From positions 1 to 64,000 of the forward strand of contig DATKEC010000011.1 of assembly GCA_035544575.1 (NCBI GenBank): a stretch of DNA of 64,000 bases. Direction: 5' to 3'. Shown here in pieces: positions 52,551 to 60,928 of this stretch. How positions within the stretch are numbered: the stretch's first letter is position 1; each line of letters starts with the position of its first letter. Position numbers and translations under genes: made by a program. The stretch comes from DATHWB01 sp035544575. GTDB lineage: Bacteria; Actinomycetota; Acidimicrobiia; Spongiisociales; ZC4RG35. Below the pieces are notes generated by a model. That model had not been told where the DNA came from. It saw nothing but the letters and a program-made list of their open reading frames with translations, and did no database searches.

Positions 52551-53569
52551 TGACAGACCGAACGACCGAGGACCACGACACCGTCGACTTCGTCGAGGCT
52601 CCAGCGCCTCCTTCCCGCAGCCGCTGGTGGGTGGTCGGTGCCCTGGTGATCGGGATTGCCGTGCTCCCGATGTTCCGGGGCATGGGTAGCTACAACTACG
52701 TCCTCCAGCTCGGGATCATCACGATGATGTGGATCTCGATGACGTCGAGCTGGAACATCCTCGGTGGCTACACGGGATACATCTCTCTCGGCCACAACGT
52801 CTTCTTCGGAGTGGGCGGATATGTCGCCGGCATGCTCCTGCTCGAACTCGGATGGTCCCCGTTCGTCACCGCACCCCTGGCGGGGCTCTTCGCGATGATG
52901 CTCGGGCTGGTCGCCGGCCTCATCACATACCGGACGCACGGTCCGTCCTTCATCATCTCGACGATCGCCCTGCTGCTCGTGGTGACGCTGCTCATGGACA
53001 ACTGGAGCTACCTGGGCGGGTCGAGCGGGCTCAGCCTGCCGCTTCCCGGGTTCGACGTGACATGGCTCAAGGTGCCGTTCTATTACGCGATGTTCATCGC
53101 CGCGGTGGGCTCGGTGCTGCTCGGCTACCGCGTACAGCACTCCAAGTTCGGTCTGGCATTGCGCGCGATCGCGGCAGACGAAGTGAAGGCGGAAGCCGCA
53201 GGTATCAGCACCCGCAGGTTCAAAGTGATGGCCTTTGCGCTCAGTGCCTTCTTCCCCGGCGCCGTAGGAGCCATCTGGGGCTACTCGCTGGCCTACCTCC
53301 GACCGGTGATCTTCCTGCTGATCGCGATCGCCGCCCGGATGGTGCTGATGACGATCATCGGAGGCCGCGGCACCGTGGCGGGACCGGTGATCGGTGCGGC
53401 GCTCGTCATCTTCCTCGACGAGGTGTCCGTGACTCTCTTCGGAGCGACCGAATTGAACCTCGTGATCACCGGCGCGCTCCTCATCGTCACGCTCCTGTTC
53501 TTTCCCATGGGGGTCGTCGGGACGCTACGAGAACGCAACAAACTCCCGGCCTGGCTGGACTGGGACTGA
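52550..53569 (+). CDS. ABC transporter permease, LivM/UrtC-like
   Basis: A 339-residue permease with about nine or ten helices. LivM-type landmarks are SWNILGGYTGYISLGHNVFF, the coupling loop KFGLALRAIAADEVKAEAAG, and MTIIGGRGTVAGPVIGAALV. GTG 52550 lies at the end of the previous gene. It completes the five-gene transporter and converges on the AroE-like gene. Confidence 0.94.
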   Translation: MTDRTTEDHDTVDFVEAPAPPSRSRWWVVGALVIGIAVLPMFRGMGSYNYVLQLGIITMMWISMTSSWNILGGYTGYISLGHNVFFGVGGYVAGMLLLELGWSPFVTAPLAGLFAMMLGLVAGLITYRTHGPSFIISTIALLLVVTLLMDNWSYLGGSSGLSLPLPGFDVTWLKVPFYYAMFIAAVGSVLLGYRVQHSKFGLALRAIAADEVKAEAAGISTRRFKVMAFALSAFFPGAVGAIWGYSLAYLRPVIFLLIAIAARMVLMTIIGGRGTVAGPVIGAALVIFLDEVSVTLFGATELNLVITGALLIVTLLFFPMGVVGTLRERNKLPAWLDWD

Positions 53570-53576
53570 ACGTCGG

Positions 53577-54419
53577 TCAGGCGTCGTTGGCGAAGGACGT
53601 CCGATCGAGCGCACGTCGCATCACGCCACCGGCTCCCGCCACACCCGTCCAGCGTTCGAAGGCGATCTCGGCCTGGGCGACCAACATGGCAAGCCCGTTG
53701 GCGGCAACCAGCCCGGCGGCCCGGGCAGCCTCGACCAACTCGGTGACCGGCGGCACGTAGACCAGGTCGAAGACTGCGCTGGAAGGCGGGAGGCGGGCAG
53801 GGTCGAAGGCTGTCCCCGCCGCCGTCATCCCCACGGTGGTCGCATTGACTGCGAGATCCACTTCCGGGAGCACGCCCTCGAAGGAATCGCCCAGCTCGAC
53901 TGCTTCCAGCCGTTGGTCACCGCGTTCGGCCAGCAACCGCTCGGCTCTCTCGAGGGCACGTGCCCCGACGACAACCCGACGCGCCCCCGCCTCCAGACAC
54001 GCATGGATGACGGCGCGGGCGGCGCCACCCGCGCCGGCGACAGCAACCGCCGCACCAACCAGGTGCAGGTCCAGCTCGGCGAACACTGCCCGGGCGAAGC
54101 CGGGCGCATCGGTGTTGAACCCGGTCAGCGTCGCATCGTCGAGGCGCTGGACCGAGTTGACCGCACCGATCATGCGAGCCGCAGCCTCGACGTGGTCGCA
54201 CCGGGCCGCCGCCGCCTGCTTGTAGGGGGCGGTCACCTGGAATCCCAGCCAGTCGTCGCTTCTCGCCGCGGCGAAGAACGGATCGAGTTCAGCGGCAGCG
54301 ATCTCGACCAGGTCGTAGCGGGCGTCGATTCCGAAGTGGTCGAACGCGGCGTTGTGCATCACCGCCGAGTGGGTCCGCCGCAAGGGTGACCCGATCAGGG
54401 CCACCCGTTTCGAACTCAC
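53577..54419 (-). CDS. Shikimate/quinate dehydrogenase-like protein (AroE family)
   Basis: A 280-residue AroE-family protein. The substrate side has GSPLRRTHSAVMHNAAFDHF, with Thr-x-Ser in place of the usual Ser-x-Ser; catalytic Lys is in VTAPYKQAAA and Asp in GFNTDAPGF. The NADP site is VAGAGGAARAVIHACL. Deviating substrate residues and a catabolic setting (overlap with a luciferase-like oxidoreductase gene, near CoA and hydratase enzymes) suggest quinate/shikimate-related catabolism rather than the biosynthetic AroE, but this is inference. Confidence 0.88.
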   Translation of the reverse strand: MSSKRVALIGSPLRRTHSAVMHNAAFDHFGIDARYDLVEIAAAELDPFFAAARSDDWLGFQVTAPYKQAAAARCDHVEAAARMIGAVNSVQRLDDATLTGFNTDAPGFARAVFAELDLHLVGAAVAVAGAGGAARAVIHACLEAGARRVVVGARALERAERLLAERGDQRLEAVELGDSFEGVLPEVDLAVNATTVGMTAAGTAFDPARLPPSSAVFDLVYVPPVTELVEAARAAGLVAANGLAMLVAQAEIAFERWTGVAGAGGVMRRALDRTSFANDA

Positions 54420-55426
54420 GGGCGATCGGGGAACTCGACGTGGTCGATCACTTCTGTGATCCAGTGTTCGAGCTGACCAGGATCAGGCGTCATCGTGTGG
54501 AGCATGAAACGCTGGACGCCGGCGTCGACTCGAGCCTGCAACGACTCGACGAGGTCGTCGGGGGTTCCGAAGAGGTATACCTTCTCGAGATACTTCGGTC
54601 CGCGGGCATTGCTCATCACCCTGAGGAAAGCCTCGTGCTGCTCGGCGAGGGCGGCTTCGCGGTCGTTCGTGAGCACCAGGTGAACGAAATTCTCGTGGGC
54701 GACGGTCAGCGTCGAAGGATCGCGACCATTCGCCCTGAGATAGGTCTGGAGCTCTTCCCAGTCCCGGGCGATGTCCTCGGGCGGACAGGTCGGACGCGGA
54801 ATCCAGCCCTCGGTCCGCAGGATGCGCTCCTTGACGGCGTCGACGAAGCGGGGCAGATCGGGCGAGCCTGGATCGGCCAGCTGTGACCCACCCCCGATCC
54901 ACACCTCGGGACGCTTCGGAAGGCGGGGCTCGATCACCACATCTGCGATCGAGTAGAACTCGCCGTCGTACGTCACCGACTCGCCTTCGAGCAAGGGCAT
55001 GATGATGTCGAGGATCTCATCGGTGCGAGCCCCGCGTTCGGACTTCTTGACACCGGTGGCGGCGTACTCCGGCGGATACCAGCCGATGCCCGCTCCGAGG
55101 ATCATTCGCCCCGCCGACAGAAAGTGCAGGGTGGCGAGCTGCTTGGCGAGCAGGACGGGCTCGCGGATCGGCACGACCATCACCGACGTCCCGAGCTTCA
55201 CACGTTCGGTGACTCCGGCGACCAGCGAGAGCGCGGAGATCGGTTCGAGGAACGACACCGAATAGAACTGCTTGGCGGCGAAGAGGTGGTCGGTGATGAA
55301 GATCGAGTCGTACCCGAGGTCCTCCACCCGACGGGAGAAGTCGATGACGCCCCGCGCCCGCTCCGGCCCGTCGCCCTCCCACACGAAGGACGGGAGAAAC
55401 ACCCCGAACCGCTCGACATTCGACAT
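54416..55426 (-). CDS. LLM-class (luciferase-like, probably F420-dependent) oxidoreductase
   Basis: A 336-residue TIM-barrel protein of the luciferase-like family. Landmarks are SRRVEDLGYDSIFITDHLFA, VKLGTSVMVVPIREPVLLAK, and GRMILGAGIGWYPPEYAATG, the last typical of F420-dependent actinobacterial members. Substrate unknown. ATG 55426 follows GAGGGAGCAGGTGC. Its stop overlaps the start of the AroE-like gene (ATGA), so the two act together, and a LacI-type operator lies upstream. Confidence 0.9.
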   Translation of the reverse strand: MSNVERFGVFLPSFVWEGDGPERARGVIDFSRRVEDLGYDSIFITDHLFAAKQFYSVSFLEPISALSLVAGVTERVKLGTSVMVVPIREPVLLAKQLATLHFLSAGRMILGAGIGWYPPEYAATGVKKSERGARTDEILDIIMPLLEGESVTYDGEFYSIADVVIEPRLPKRPEVWIGGGSQLADPGSPDLPRFVDAVKERILRTEGWIPRPTCPPEDIARDWEELQTYLRANGRDPSTLTVAHENFVHLVLTNDREAALAEQHEAFLRVMSNARGPKYLEKVYLFGTPDDLVESLQARVDAGVQRFMLHTMTPDPGQLEHWITEVIDHVEFPDRP

Positions 55427-55530
55427 GCACCTGCTCCCTCTCTCCGGGTTTTCGCCCCACAACGGTCGTTGACTGCGCCATCTAGGGCCAGCAATGGGCG
55501 TCATCGCCGCCGAGCCTTCACGACGCGTCC

Positions 55531-55544
55531 GGCAACCGTTTTCC
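55531..55544. promoter_or_regulatory. LacI-type operator-like site GGCAACCGTTTTCC
   Basis: Located in the 173-bp gap between the LacI gene and the LLM/AroE-like pair, about 105 bp before the LLM start. Five of seven positions are symmetric, and it fits the shared consensus of the sites at 45287, 48601 and 56698. Confidence 0.5.
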
Positions 55545-55598
55545 ACGACGTCCGAGGCACCCTAGCCGCCGGTGTCGGATGTCGTCAACGAAGCGGTG

Positions 55599-56687
55599 TC
55601 AGGGTGTCCGGACCGCTCCGGTGGAGGATCGGAGAACCAACTCATGACGGACGAGACGCGTCGGGCCGGGGTCCCCGCCGTCGAGGAGGTCGAGCACGAG
55701 TTCGGCTCCGAGACGCCCGAACTCGGTGAGCGGGACGCGGACGGTGGTCAGCGGAACGGACGCGTACGCCGCGAACTCGACGTCGTCGAATCCGACCACC
55801 GAGACGTCCTCGGGAACACGAAGTCCACGGTCGAGAAGGCGACGGAGGGCGCCGAGCGCCATGAGGTCGTTGCCTCCGACGACGGCTGTCGGCCGGGCTC
55901 GGTCCAGAAGTCTGCCGGTGGCCACGGCACCACCCTCCATCGAGAAGAATCCGCACTCCATCAGGTTCGGATCGTGCTCGATCCCGGCGTCGATCAGCGC
56001 GGCACAAAAGCCGTCATATCGCACCTTGCCCACGATCAACTCCGGCGGGCCGGACAAGAACCCGATCTCGGTGTGCCCCAACTCGATCAGATGATTGGTC
56101 ACCTCGCGCATCGCCCCCCTGTTGTCATAGGCGACACGCGGGGCCTCGTACGGATGCTCGGACATGCAGACGACGACCCCACCGAGAGCCTCGAAACGAG
56201 CGAGGACCGAGGCGATCCGGTCCATGGCCTCTACGTCTGCGAGGCCAGAAGCCACCAGGACGATGGCGTCGACCCGATTGGCGACGAAGGTTCGAACCAA
56301 TGCGAGTTCCTTGTCCGGGTCACGGTCCGAACTCGAAACGAACAGGGCGTGGTCCCTCGCCCCCGCCACATCTTCCAGCCCGCGCACGATCTCAGCGAAG
56401 TAGGGATCGGAGACGTCGTGGACGATCGCTCCGATGGTCTGCGAGCGAGCAGTCGCCAGCGCCCGAGCCACCCGGTTCGGCTCGAAACCGAGACGATCGG
56501 CGGCCTCCCGAACCGTCAGCTGGGTGGCCTGGCTGACCGGATGCGACGAGCCGGAGAGCACCCGAGATGCAGTCGAGACCGACACCCCGGCTGCCCGTGC
56601 GACATCCCGGAGCGACGTGACTCGTGCGGCCGAGGCGTCTTCGATCGAACCGTCGAACCCACCTGCTTTCGTCACGGCGATCACCAT
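55599..56687 (-). CDS. LacI-family transcriptional regulator 1
   Basis: A 362-residue LacI/GalR repressor. The N-terminal helix-turn-helix is SLRDVARAAGVSVSTASRVL (about residues 25-44), followed by the hinge region and a ligand-binding domain (TIGAIVHDVSDPYFAEIVRG; VVGGNDLMALGALRRLLDRG; VVGFDDVEFAAYASVPLTTV). ATG 56687 is chosen; a GTG one codon later is possible. It likely governs the transporter and enzyme operons around it through GGMAACCGKTTKCC-like sites, including one in its own promoter. Confidence 0.92.
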   Translation of the reverse strand: MVIAVTKAGGFDGSIEDASAARVTSLRDVARAAGVSVSTASRVLSGSSHPVSQATQLTVREAADRLGFEPNRVARALATARSQTIGAIVHDVSDPYFAEIVRGLEDVAGARDHALFVSSSDRDPDKELALVRTFVANRVDAIVLVASGLADVEAMDRIASVLARFEALGGVVVCMSEHPYEAPRVAYDNRGAMREVTNHLIELGHTEIGFLSGPPELIVGKVRYDGFCAALIDAGIEHDPNLMECGFFSMEGGAVATGRLLDRARPTAVVGGNDLMALGALRRLLDRGLRVPEDVSVVGFDDVEFAAYASVPLTTVRVPLTEFGRLGAELVLDLLDGGDPGPTRLVRHELVLRSSTGAVRTP

Positions 56688-56697
56688 ACCCACCGCC

Positions 56698-56711
56698 GGA
56701 GACCGGTTGCC
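56698..56711. promoter_or_regulatory. LacI-type operator-like site GGAGACCGGTTGCC
   Basis: Lies in the 60-bp divergent gap between the LacI gene and the hydratase gene, so a single site could control both. Five of seven positions are symmetric. Gives autoregulation if bound by LacI regulator 1. Confidence 0.55.
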
Positions 56712-56747
56712 GCCCCACGCCGCGGTCTCGCGTAGCCTGTCCCCACT

Positions 56748-57512
56748 GTGATGTCGCCACTCGGCCAGGACGAGGAAACCGCCGCCCGCGCGCTGGCGAC
56801 CGCGTGGCGCACCGGCGTGACCACCGCCCCGCCATCGGCCCGCCTCGACAGGTTCGATCGAGCGGGTGGCTATCGAATCCAGCAGCGCGTCACCGGTCTC
56901 CTCGCCGACGATCTGGGCGACCAGGTCGGCTGGAAGATCGGCCTCACTTCGCTCGCTTCGGGCTCCCCCGCCTTTCACGGAAGCCTGTTCCGGGAGATGA
57001 CACACGAGACGGACACAATGGTCCGGCTCGGACCGAGCATCGCCCCCCGTATCGAGGTGGAGTTGGCTCTCATGCCTGGCGCCGACATCGACGGTGCGAT
57101 CGATCGAGATGCCGTGGCAGCCATGCCGTTCACGGCCACGGCCGCGTTCGAGATCGTCGACAACCGCACCCACCCCACGGACGATGAAGCCGATTGGATC
57201 GCGGACATGGCGACGATGCACAGTGTGGTACTCGGCCCCTTCGTGGATCTCGAAGTCGAGATGGGATCACAGGTCGGGTCGCTGAAGATGAGCGGGGACC
57301 GAGTGGCCGAGGGCCGAGTCGGCGACGTCGTGACCGACCCCTTCCTGAGTGTCGCCCTACTGAGCGGTCGGCTCTCTACCGGAGAACGCGGGATCCGCGC
57401 CGGAGACATCATCATCACCGGGACGCTCACCGGGCAGGTGGCGGTCCGAGCGGGCATCGCCTATCGGGGCGAACTCAGCGGTGTCGGAGCGGTCGAAGCA
57501 GTCTTCATCTGA
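56748..57512 (+). CDS. 2-keto-4-pentenoate hydratase / fumarylacetoacetase-fold enzyme
   Basis: A 254-residue protein of the MhpD/HpcG type. Features are YRIQQRVTGLLADDLGDQVG, VGWKIGLTS (the WKIG motif), metal-binding Glu in APRIEVELALMPG, and a C-terminal GDIIITGTLTGQVAVRAG. Such enzymes hydrate 2-oxo-4-enoates made in meta-cleavage of aromatics or act as decarboxylases of 2-oxo-3-enedioates. GTG 56748 is the start. Its end overlaps the convergent second LacI gene by 8 bp. Confidence 0.88.
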   Translation: MMSPLGQDEETAARALATAWRTGVTTAPPSARLDRFDRAGGYRIQQRVTGLLADDLGDQVGWKIGLTSLASGSPAFHGSLFREMTHETDTMVRLGPSIAPRIEVELALMPGADIDGAIDRDAVAAMPFTATAAFEIVDNRTHPTDDEADWIADMATMHSVVLGPFVDLEVEMGSQVGSLKMSGDRVAEGRVGDVVTDPFLSVALLSGRLSTGERGIRAGDIIITGTLTGQVAVRAGIAYRGELSGVGAVEAVFI

Positions 57513-58539
57513 ATGGCACGGGTCCGGTCGACGCCCGGACCACGAGCTCGGTGTCGAAGACGGTCGTGCGGTGATCTTCAACGCCGGGCATCGAGGTCAG
57601 CGCGAGACGCATCGCCTCAGCCCCGATCTCTTCCATGGGAACACGGATCGTCGTGAGCCCGGGGTGGAAGTCGGCCGCCATCGGGATGTCGTCGAATCCC
57701 ATCACGGACATGTCCCCCGGAACCGAGAGTCCCATCTGGGCGAGTCGCCTGATCGTTCCCGCCGCCATCAGATCGTTGAGGGCGAGCACCGCGGTCACAC
57801 CTTCACTCCGGCCGACCAGCGTCTCGGCAGCGTCCGCTCCTCCCCCCCGGGTGAAGTCCGAACTGACGACCACCGAAGGGGCGAGCCCTGCATCGAGAAG
57901 GACCGAGTCGAATCCGGCGAGCCGCTCCACCACCGACGACAGATGCGACGGCCCGGAGATGACCCCGAAAGAACGGTGGCCGAGTTCGATGAGATGGCGA
58001 GCGGCCAGCGTCCCGCCGGCGGCGTTGTCGGGTACGGCGGCGGGATGGCCCTCGCCAGGAACCATGACCGCCACCCGACCACCTTCGCGCCGATACGCGG
58101 CGAGCGCTCGGCGCGCTCCGTCGCCTGCCTCAGGGTCGCGGTTCGATCCGCCCGCCACCAATACGGCGTGGATCCGCTGCGCGCGCATCTCGTTGAGGTA
58201 GGCGACCTCGCGCCGGGGATCGCGGAACGTGTCACAGATCATCACCAACCGATCGTCGGCTGCCGCCACCCGCAGAGCCCCCCGGGCGATCTCGGAGAAG
58301 TAGGCGTCGGCCAGGTCGTGCACGATGACGGCCACCGCCGTGGACTCGGCGCGCACGAGCGCCCTGGCATGGGGATTGGCGACGTAGTCGAGTTCGGCGG
58401 CCGCGGCGTGGACGCGCGCGGCGAGTGCCTCGCTCACCCGATCCCGGGAGCCGCCGAGCACGCGGGAGGCAGTCGCCGTCGAGACGCCGGCGCGCCGGGC
58501 GACGTCCATCAGGGTGGTGCGGGAGGGTGAGGCTTGCAT
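57505..58539 (-). CDS. LacI-family transcriptional regulator 2
   Basis: A 344-residue LacI/GalR repressor. Helix-turn-helix TLMDVARRAGVSTATASRVL (about residues 9-28), then AVAVIVHDLADAYFSEIARG and AVLALNDLMAAGTIRRLAQM in the ligand-binding domain. ATG 58539 is the start. It is divergent from the Gfo/Idh operon, and the short promoter region holds two adjacent GAAANCGNTTTC-type operators, so it probably represses that operon and itself in response to a sugar-like inducer. Confidence 0.92.
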   Translation of the reverse strand: MQASPSRTTLMDVARRAGVSTATASRVLGGSRDRVSEALAARVHAAAAELDYVANPHARALVRAESTAVAVIVHDLADAYFSEIARGALRVAAADDRLVMICDTFRDPRREVAYLNEMRAQRIHAVLVAGGSNRDPEAGDGARRALAAYRREGGRVAVMVPGEGHPAAVPDNAAGGTLAARHLIELGHRSFGVISGPSHLSSVVERLAGFDSVLLDAGLAPSVVVSSDFTRGGGADAAETLVGRSEGVTAVLALNDLMAAGTIRRLAQMGLSVPGDMSVMGFDDIPMAADFHPGLTTIRVPMEEIGAEAMRLALTSMPGVEDHRTTVFDTELVVRASTGPVPFR

Positions 58540-58578
58540 TCGGGTGTGCGACGATCTTACGCTCGGATCAGACGTTCT

Positions 58579-58602
58579 GAAAACGTTTACGAAATCGCTT
58601 TC
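58579..58602. promoter_or_regulatory. Twin LacI-type operators
   Basis: GAAAACGTTTAC (58579-58590) and GAAATCGCTTTC (58591-58602) lie back to back, 30 bp before the Gfo/Idh start. The second fits GAAANCGNTTTC perfectly. The 92-bp gap holds no other clear element. Confidence 0.65.
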
Positions 58603-58631
58603 AAGCCCGCAAACCAGGAGATCGAATTTCG

Positions 58632-59780
58632 ATGGCGGAGAAGACACTCGGCATCGCGATGAACGGTGTCACCGGGAGGATGGGACGCAACCAGCACCTC
58701 GAGCGGTCCATCATCGCCATCCGCGACCAGGGAGGCGTCGAACTCCCCAACGGCGATCGTCTCGTGCCTCGTCCGGTGCTCGTCGGCCGCAGCCGGGACA
58801 AGCTCGAGGCGCTGGCGACCGAATACGGCGTCCAGGACTGGACCACGGATGTCGCCGGTGTCCTCGCCGACCCCGACATCGCGATCTACTTCGATGCTCA
58901 GCTCACGTCGCTCCGTGCGGCGAGCGTCGCCGAGGCCATCGAGGCCGGCAAGCACATCTACTGCGAAAAGCCCCTGGCCGAGGACGCGGCCACCGCTCGC
59001 GATCTTCTCCAGCGCGCTGAGACGGCCGGCGTCCGTCACGGGATCGTCCAGGACAAGCTCTTCCTCCCGGGACTCGTCGCGCTCCGCCGCCTGATCGACA
59101 GCGGGTTCTTCGGCCGCATCGTGTCGGTTCGCGGTGACTTCGGGTATTGGGTCTTCGAAGGTGACCTCGAGCCGTCCCAGCGACCCTCCTGGAACTACAA
59201 GACCGACGAGGGGGGATCCATCATCCTCGACATGTACCCCCACTGGCAGTACGTCGTCGAAGACCTCTTCGGCGAGATCGCATCGGTCAGCGTCCTCGGC
59301 GCCACGCACATCCCCGACCGCTTCGAGGACGGCCGCAGGTACGACGCCACCGCCGACGATGCCGCTTATGGGACGCTGCAACTCGTCGACGGGACGATCG
59401 TCCAGATCAACTCGTCCTGGGTCACGCGCGTGTACCGGGACGAATTGGTCGTGTTTCAGGTCGATGGCGTCCAAGGTTCGGCGGTCGCCGGGCTCCAGCA
59501 ATGCCGCCAACAGCACCGCTCGGCCACTCCCCGCCCCATCTGGAACCCCGACGTCCCCAACCCGATCGACTTCCGGGCAGGCTGGCTCGAAGTGCCTTCG
59601 GTGTCTGATCCCCAGAACGGCTTCAAGTTGCAGTGGGAAGCCTTCCTGAGGCATGTCGCGGCCGACGAACCTTTCCCGTGGACGCTCGCCGCCGGCGTAC
59701 GCGGTCTCGAACTCGTCGACGCAGCCATGTTGTCCTGGCGTGACCGGCGGTGGGTCGATCTCGCCGAGGTACGGGCGTGA
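58632..59780 (+). CDS. Gfo/Idh/MocA-family oxidoreductase
   Basis: A 382-residue NAD(P)-dependent dehydrogenase. The Rossmann entry is slightly unusual, LGIAMNGVTGRMGRNQHLER, and the family EKP motif is present in KHIYCEKPLAEDA. LDMYPHWQYVVEDLFGE contains the catalytic-type His region. Substrates of the family are sugars, inositols and related polyols. ATG 58632 follows CAGGAG. The stop overlaps the DUF993 start (GTGA). Confidence 0.92.
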   Translation: MAEKTLGIAMNGVTGRMGRNQHLERSIIAIRDQGGVELPNGDRLVPRPVLVGRSRDKLEALATEYGVQDWTTDVAGVLADPDIAIYFDAQLTSLRAASVAEAIEAGKHIYCEKPLAEDAATARDLLQRAETAGVRHGIVQDKLFLPGLVALRRLIDSGFFGRIVSVRGDFGYWVFEGDLEPSQRPSWNYKTDEGGSIILDMYPHWQYVVEDLFGEIASVSVLGATHIPDRFEDGRRYDATADDAAYGTLQLVDGTIVQINSSWVTRVYRDELVVFQVDGVQGSAVAGLQQCRQQHRSATPRPIWNPDVPNPIDFRAGWLEVPSVSDPQNGFKLQWEAFLRHVAADEPFPWTLAAGVRGLELVDAAMLSWRDRRWVDLAEVRA

Positions 59781-60928
59781 GCACGGTTCATCTTCCTCGC
59801 GCCGACGGCACCATCGAGTCCTATCGCCTCGGTACCCACCCCGCGGTTGCCGGAGCATCCGGCCCGTGTCGCAGCCGCGTGTTGTACGCCGCTGCCCACG
59901 TGGTGGCCGATCCGCTGGGCGACCCCGTGGGCACGAATGCCATCGATTGGGATGCCACGATGGCCTTTCGCCGCCACCTCTGGACGCTCGGCTTCGGTGT
60001 GGCCGAAGCGATGGACACCGCCCAGCGCGGCATGGGGCTTGACCTCGCGGCGGTGCGCATCCTCATCGACCGCTCGCTCGCCGAAGCCAAGTCCGAGGGA
60101 GGTGTGGTGGCGTGCGGCATCACCACCGACGATCTGGTCGGATCGGGTCACACCCTCGACGCCATCATCGCGTCCTATCTCGACCAGCTGTCCTTCGTCC
60201 AAGAACGCGGCGGTTCGGTGGTGATGATGGCGAGCCGGGCCCTGGCGGCATCGGCGAGGCACGTCGACGATTACCGCAGGGTCTACGGTGCGGTCCTGGC
60301 TGAGGTCGACCGACCAGTCATCATTCACTGGCTGGGCCCGATGTTCGATCCGGCGCTGGCTGGGTACTGGGGCTCGGCCGATCCGTTCGAGGCGATGCAG
60401 CTTCTGATCGGTATCGTGACCGATCACGCCGAGCGCATCGATGGCGTCAAGGTGTCCATGCTCGACGAGTCCCTCGAGGTCGAGTTCCGGCGTTCGCTCC
60501 CCGACGGTGTGCGTTGTTACACCGGCGACGACTTCAACTTTCCGAGCCTGATCACCGGCGACGGGACCCATCACAGCGATGCCCTGCTCGGGATCTTCGA
60601 CGCGATCGCCCCCGTGGCCATGAACGCCTGTCTGGCCCTCGATGCAGGCGATGTGGCAGAGTTCGACAGGCTGCTCGGGCCGACGGTGCCGTTGTCGCGG
60701 CTGATGTTCGAAGCGCCGACGTTCCACTACAAGACGGGATTGACCTTCCTCGCCTATCTCAACGGTCACCAGCGCCACTTCCGGATGCTGGGCGGCCAGG
60801 AGTCCGCCCGGTCGATCGTCCATCTCGCCGAGCTCGTTCGACTCGCCGACGCGGCCGGGCTGATCACCGATCCCGACGCCGCCGCTCAGCGGCTTCGCCC
60901 CGTGCTCGCCACGGCCGGGATCGGCTGA
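59777..60928 (+). CDS. DUF993-family protein (aldolase-like TIM barrel)
   Basis: A 383-residue DUF993 protein, distantly like dihydrodipicolinate-synthase aldolases: VSTVHLPRADGTIESYRLGT, AIDWDATMAFRRHLWTLGFG, RIDGVKVSMLDESLEVEFR with a Lys in the Schiff-base-type position, and CYTGDDFNFPSLI. Usually found beside Gfo/Idh oxidoreductases and sugar isomerases, as here. A retro-aldol or lyase step is plausible. Start GTG 59777 overlaps the oxidoreductase stop; its own stop overlaps the next ATG (TGATG). Confidence 0.88.
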   Translation: MSTVHLPRADGTIESYRLGTHPAVAGASGPCRSRVLYAAAHVVADPLGDPVGTNAIDWDATMAFRRHLWTLGFGVAEAMDTAQRGMGLDLAAVRILIDRSLAEAKSEGGVVACGITTDDLVGSGHTLDAIIASYLDQLSFVQERGGSVVMMASRALAASARHVDDYRRVYGAVLAEVDRPVIIHWLGPMFDPALAGYWGSADPFEAMQLLIGIVTDHAERIDGVKVSMLDESLEVEFRRSLPDGVRCYTGDDFNFPSLITGDGTHHSDALLGIFDAIAPVAMNACLALDAGDVAEFDRLLGPTVPLSRLMFEAPTFHYKTGLTFLAYLNGHQRHFRMLGGQESARSIVHLAELVRLADAAGLITDPDAAAQRLRPVLATAGIG

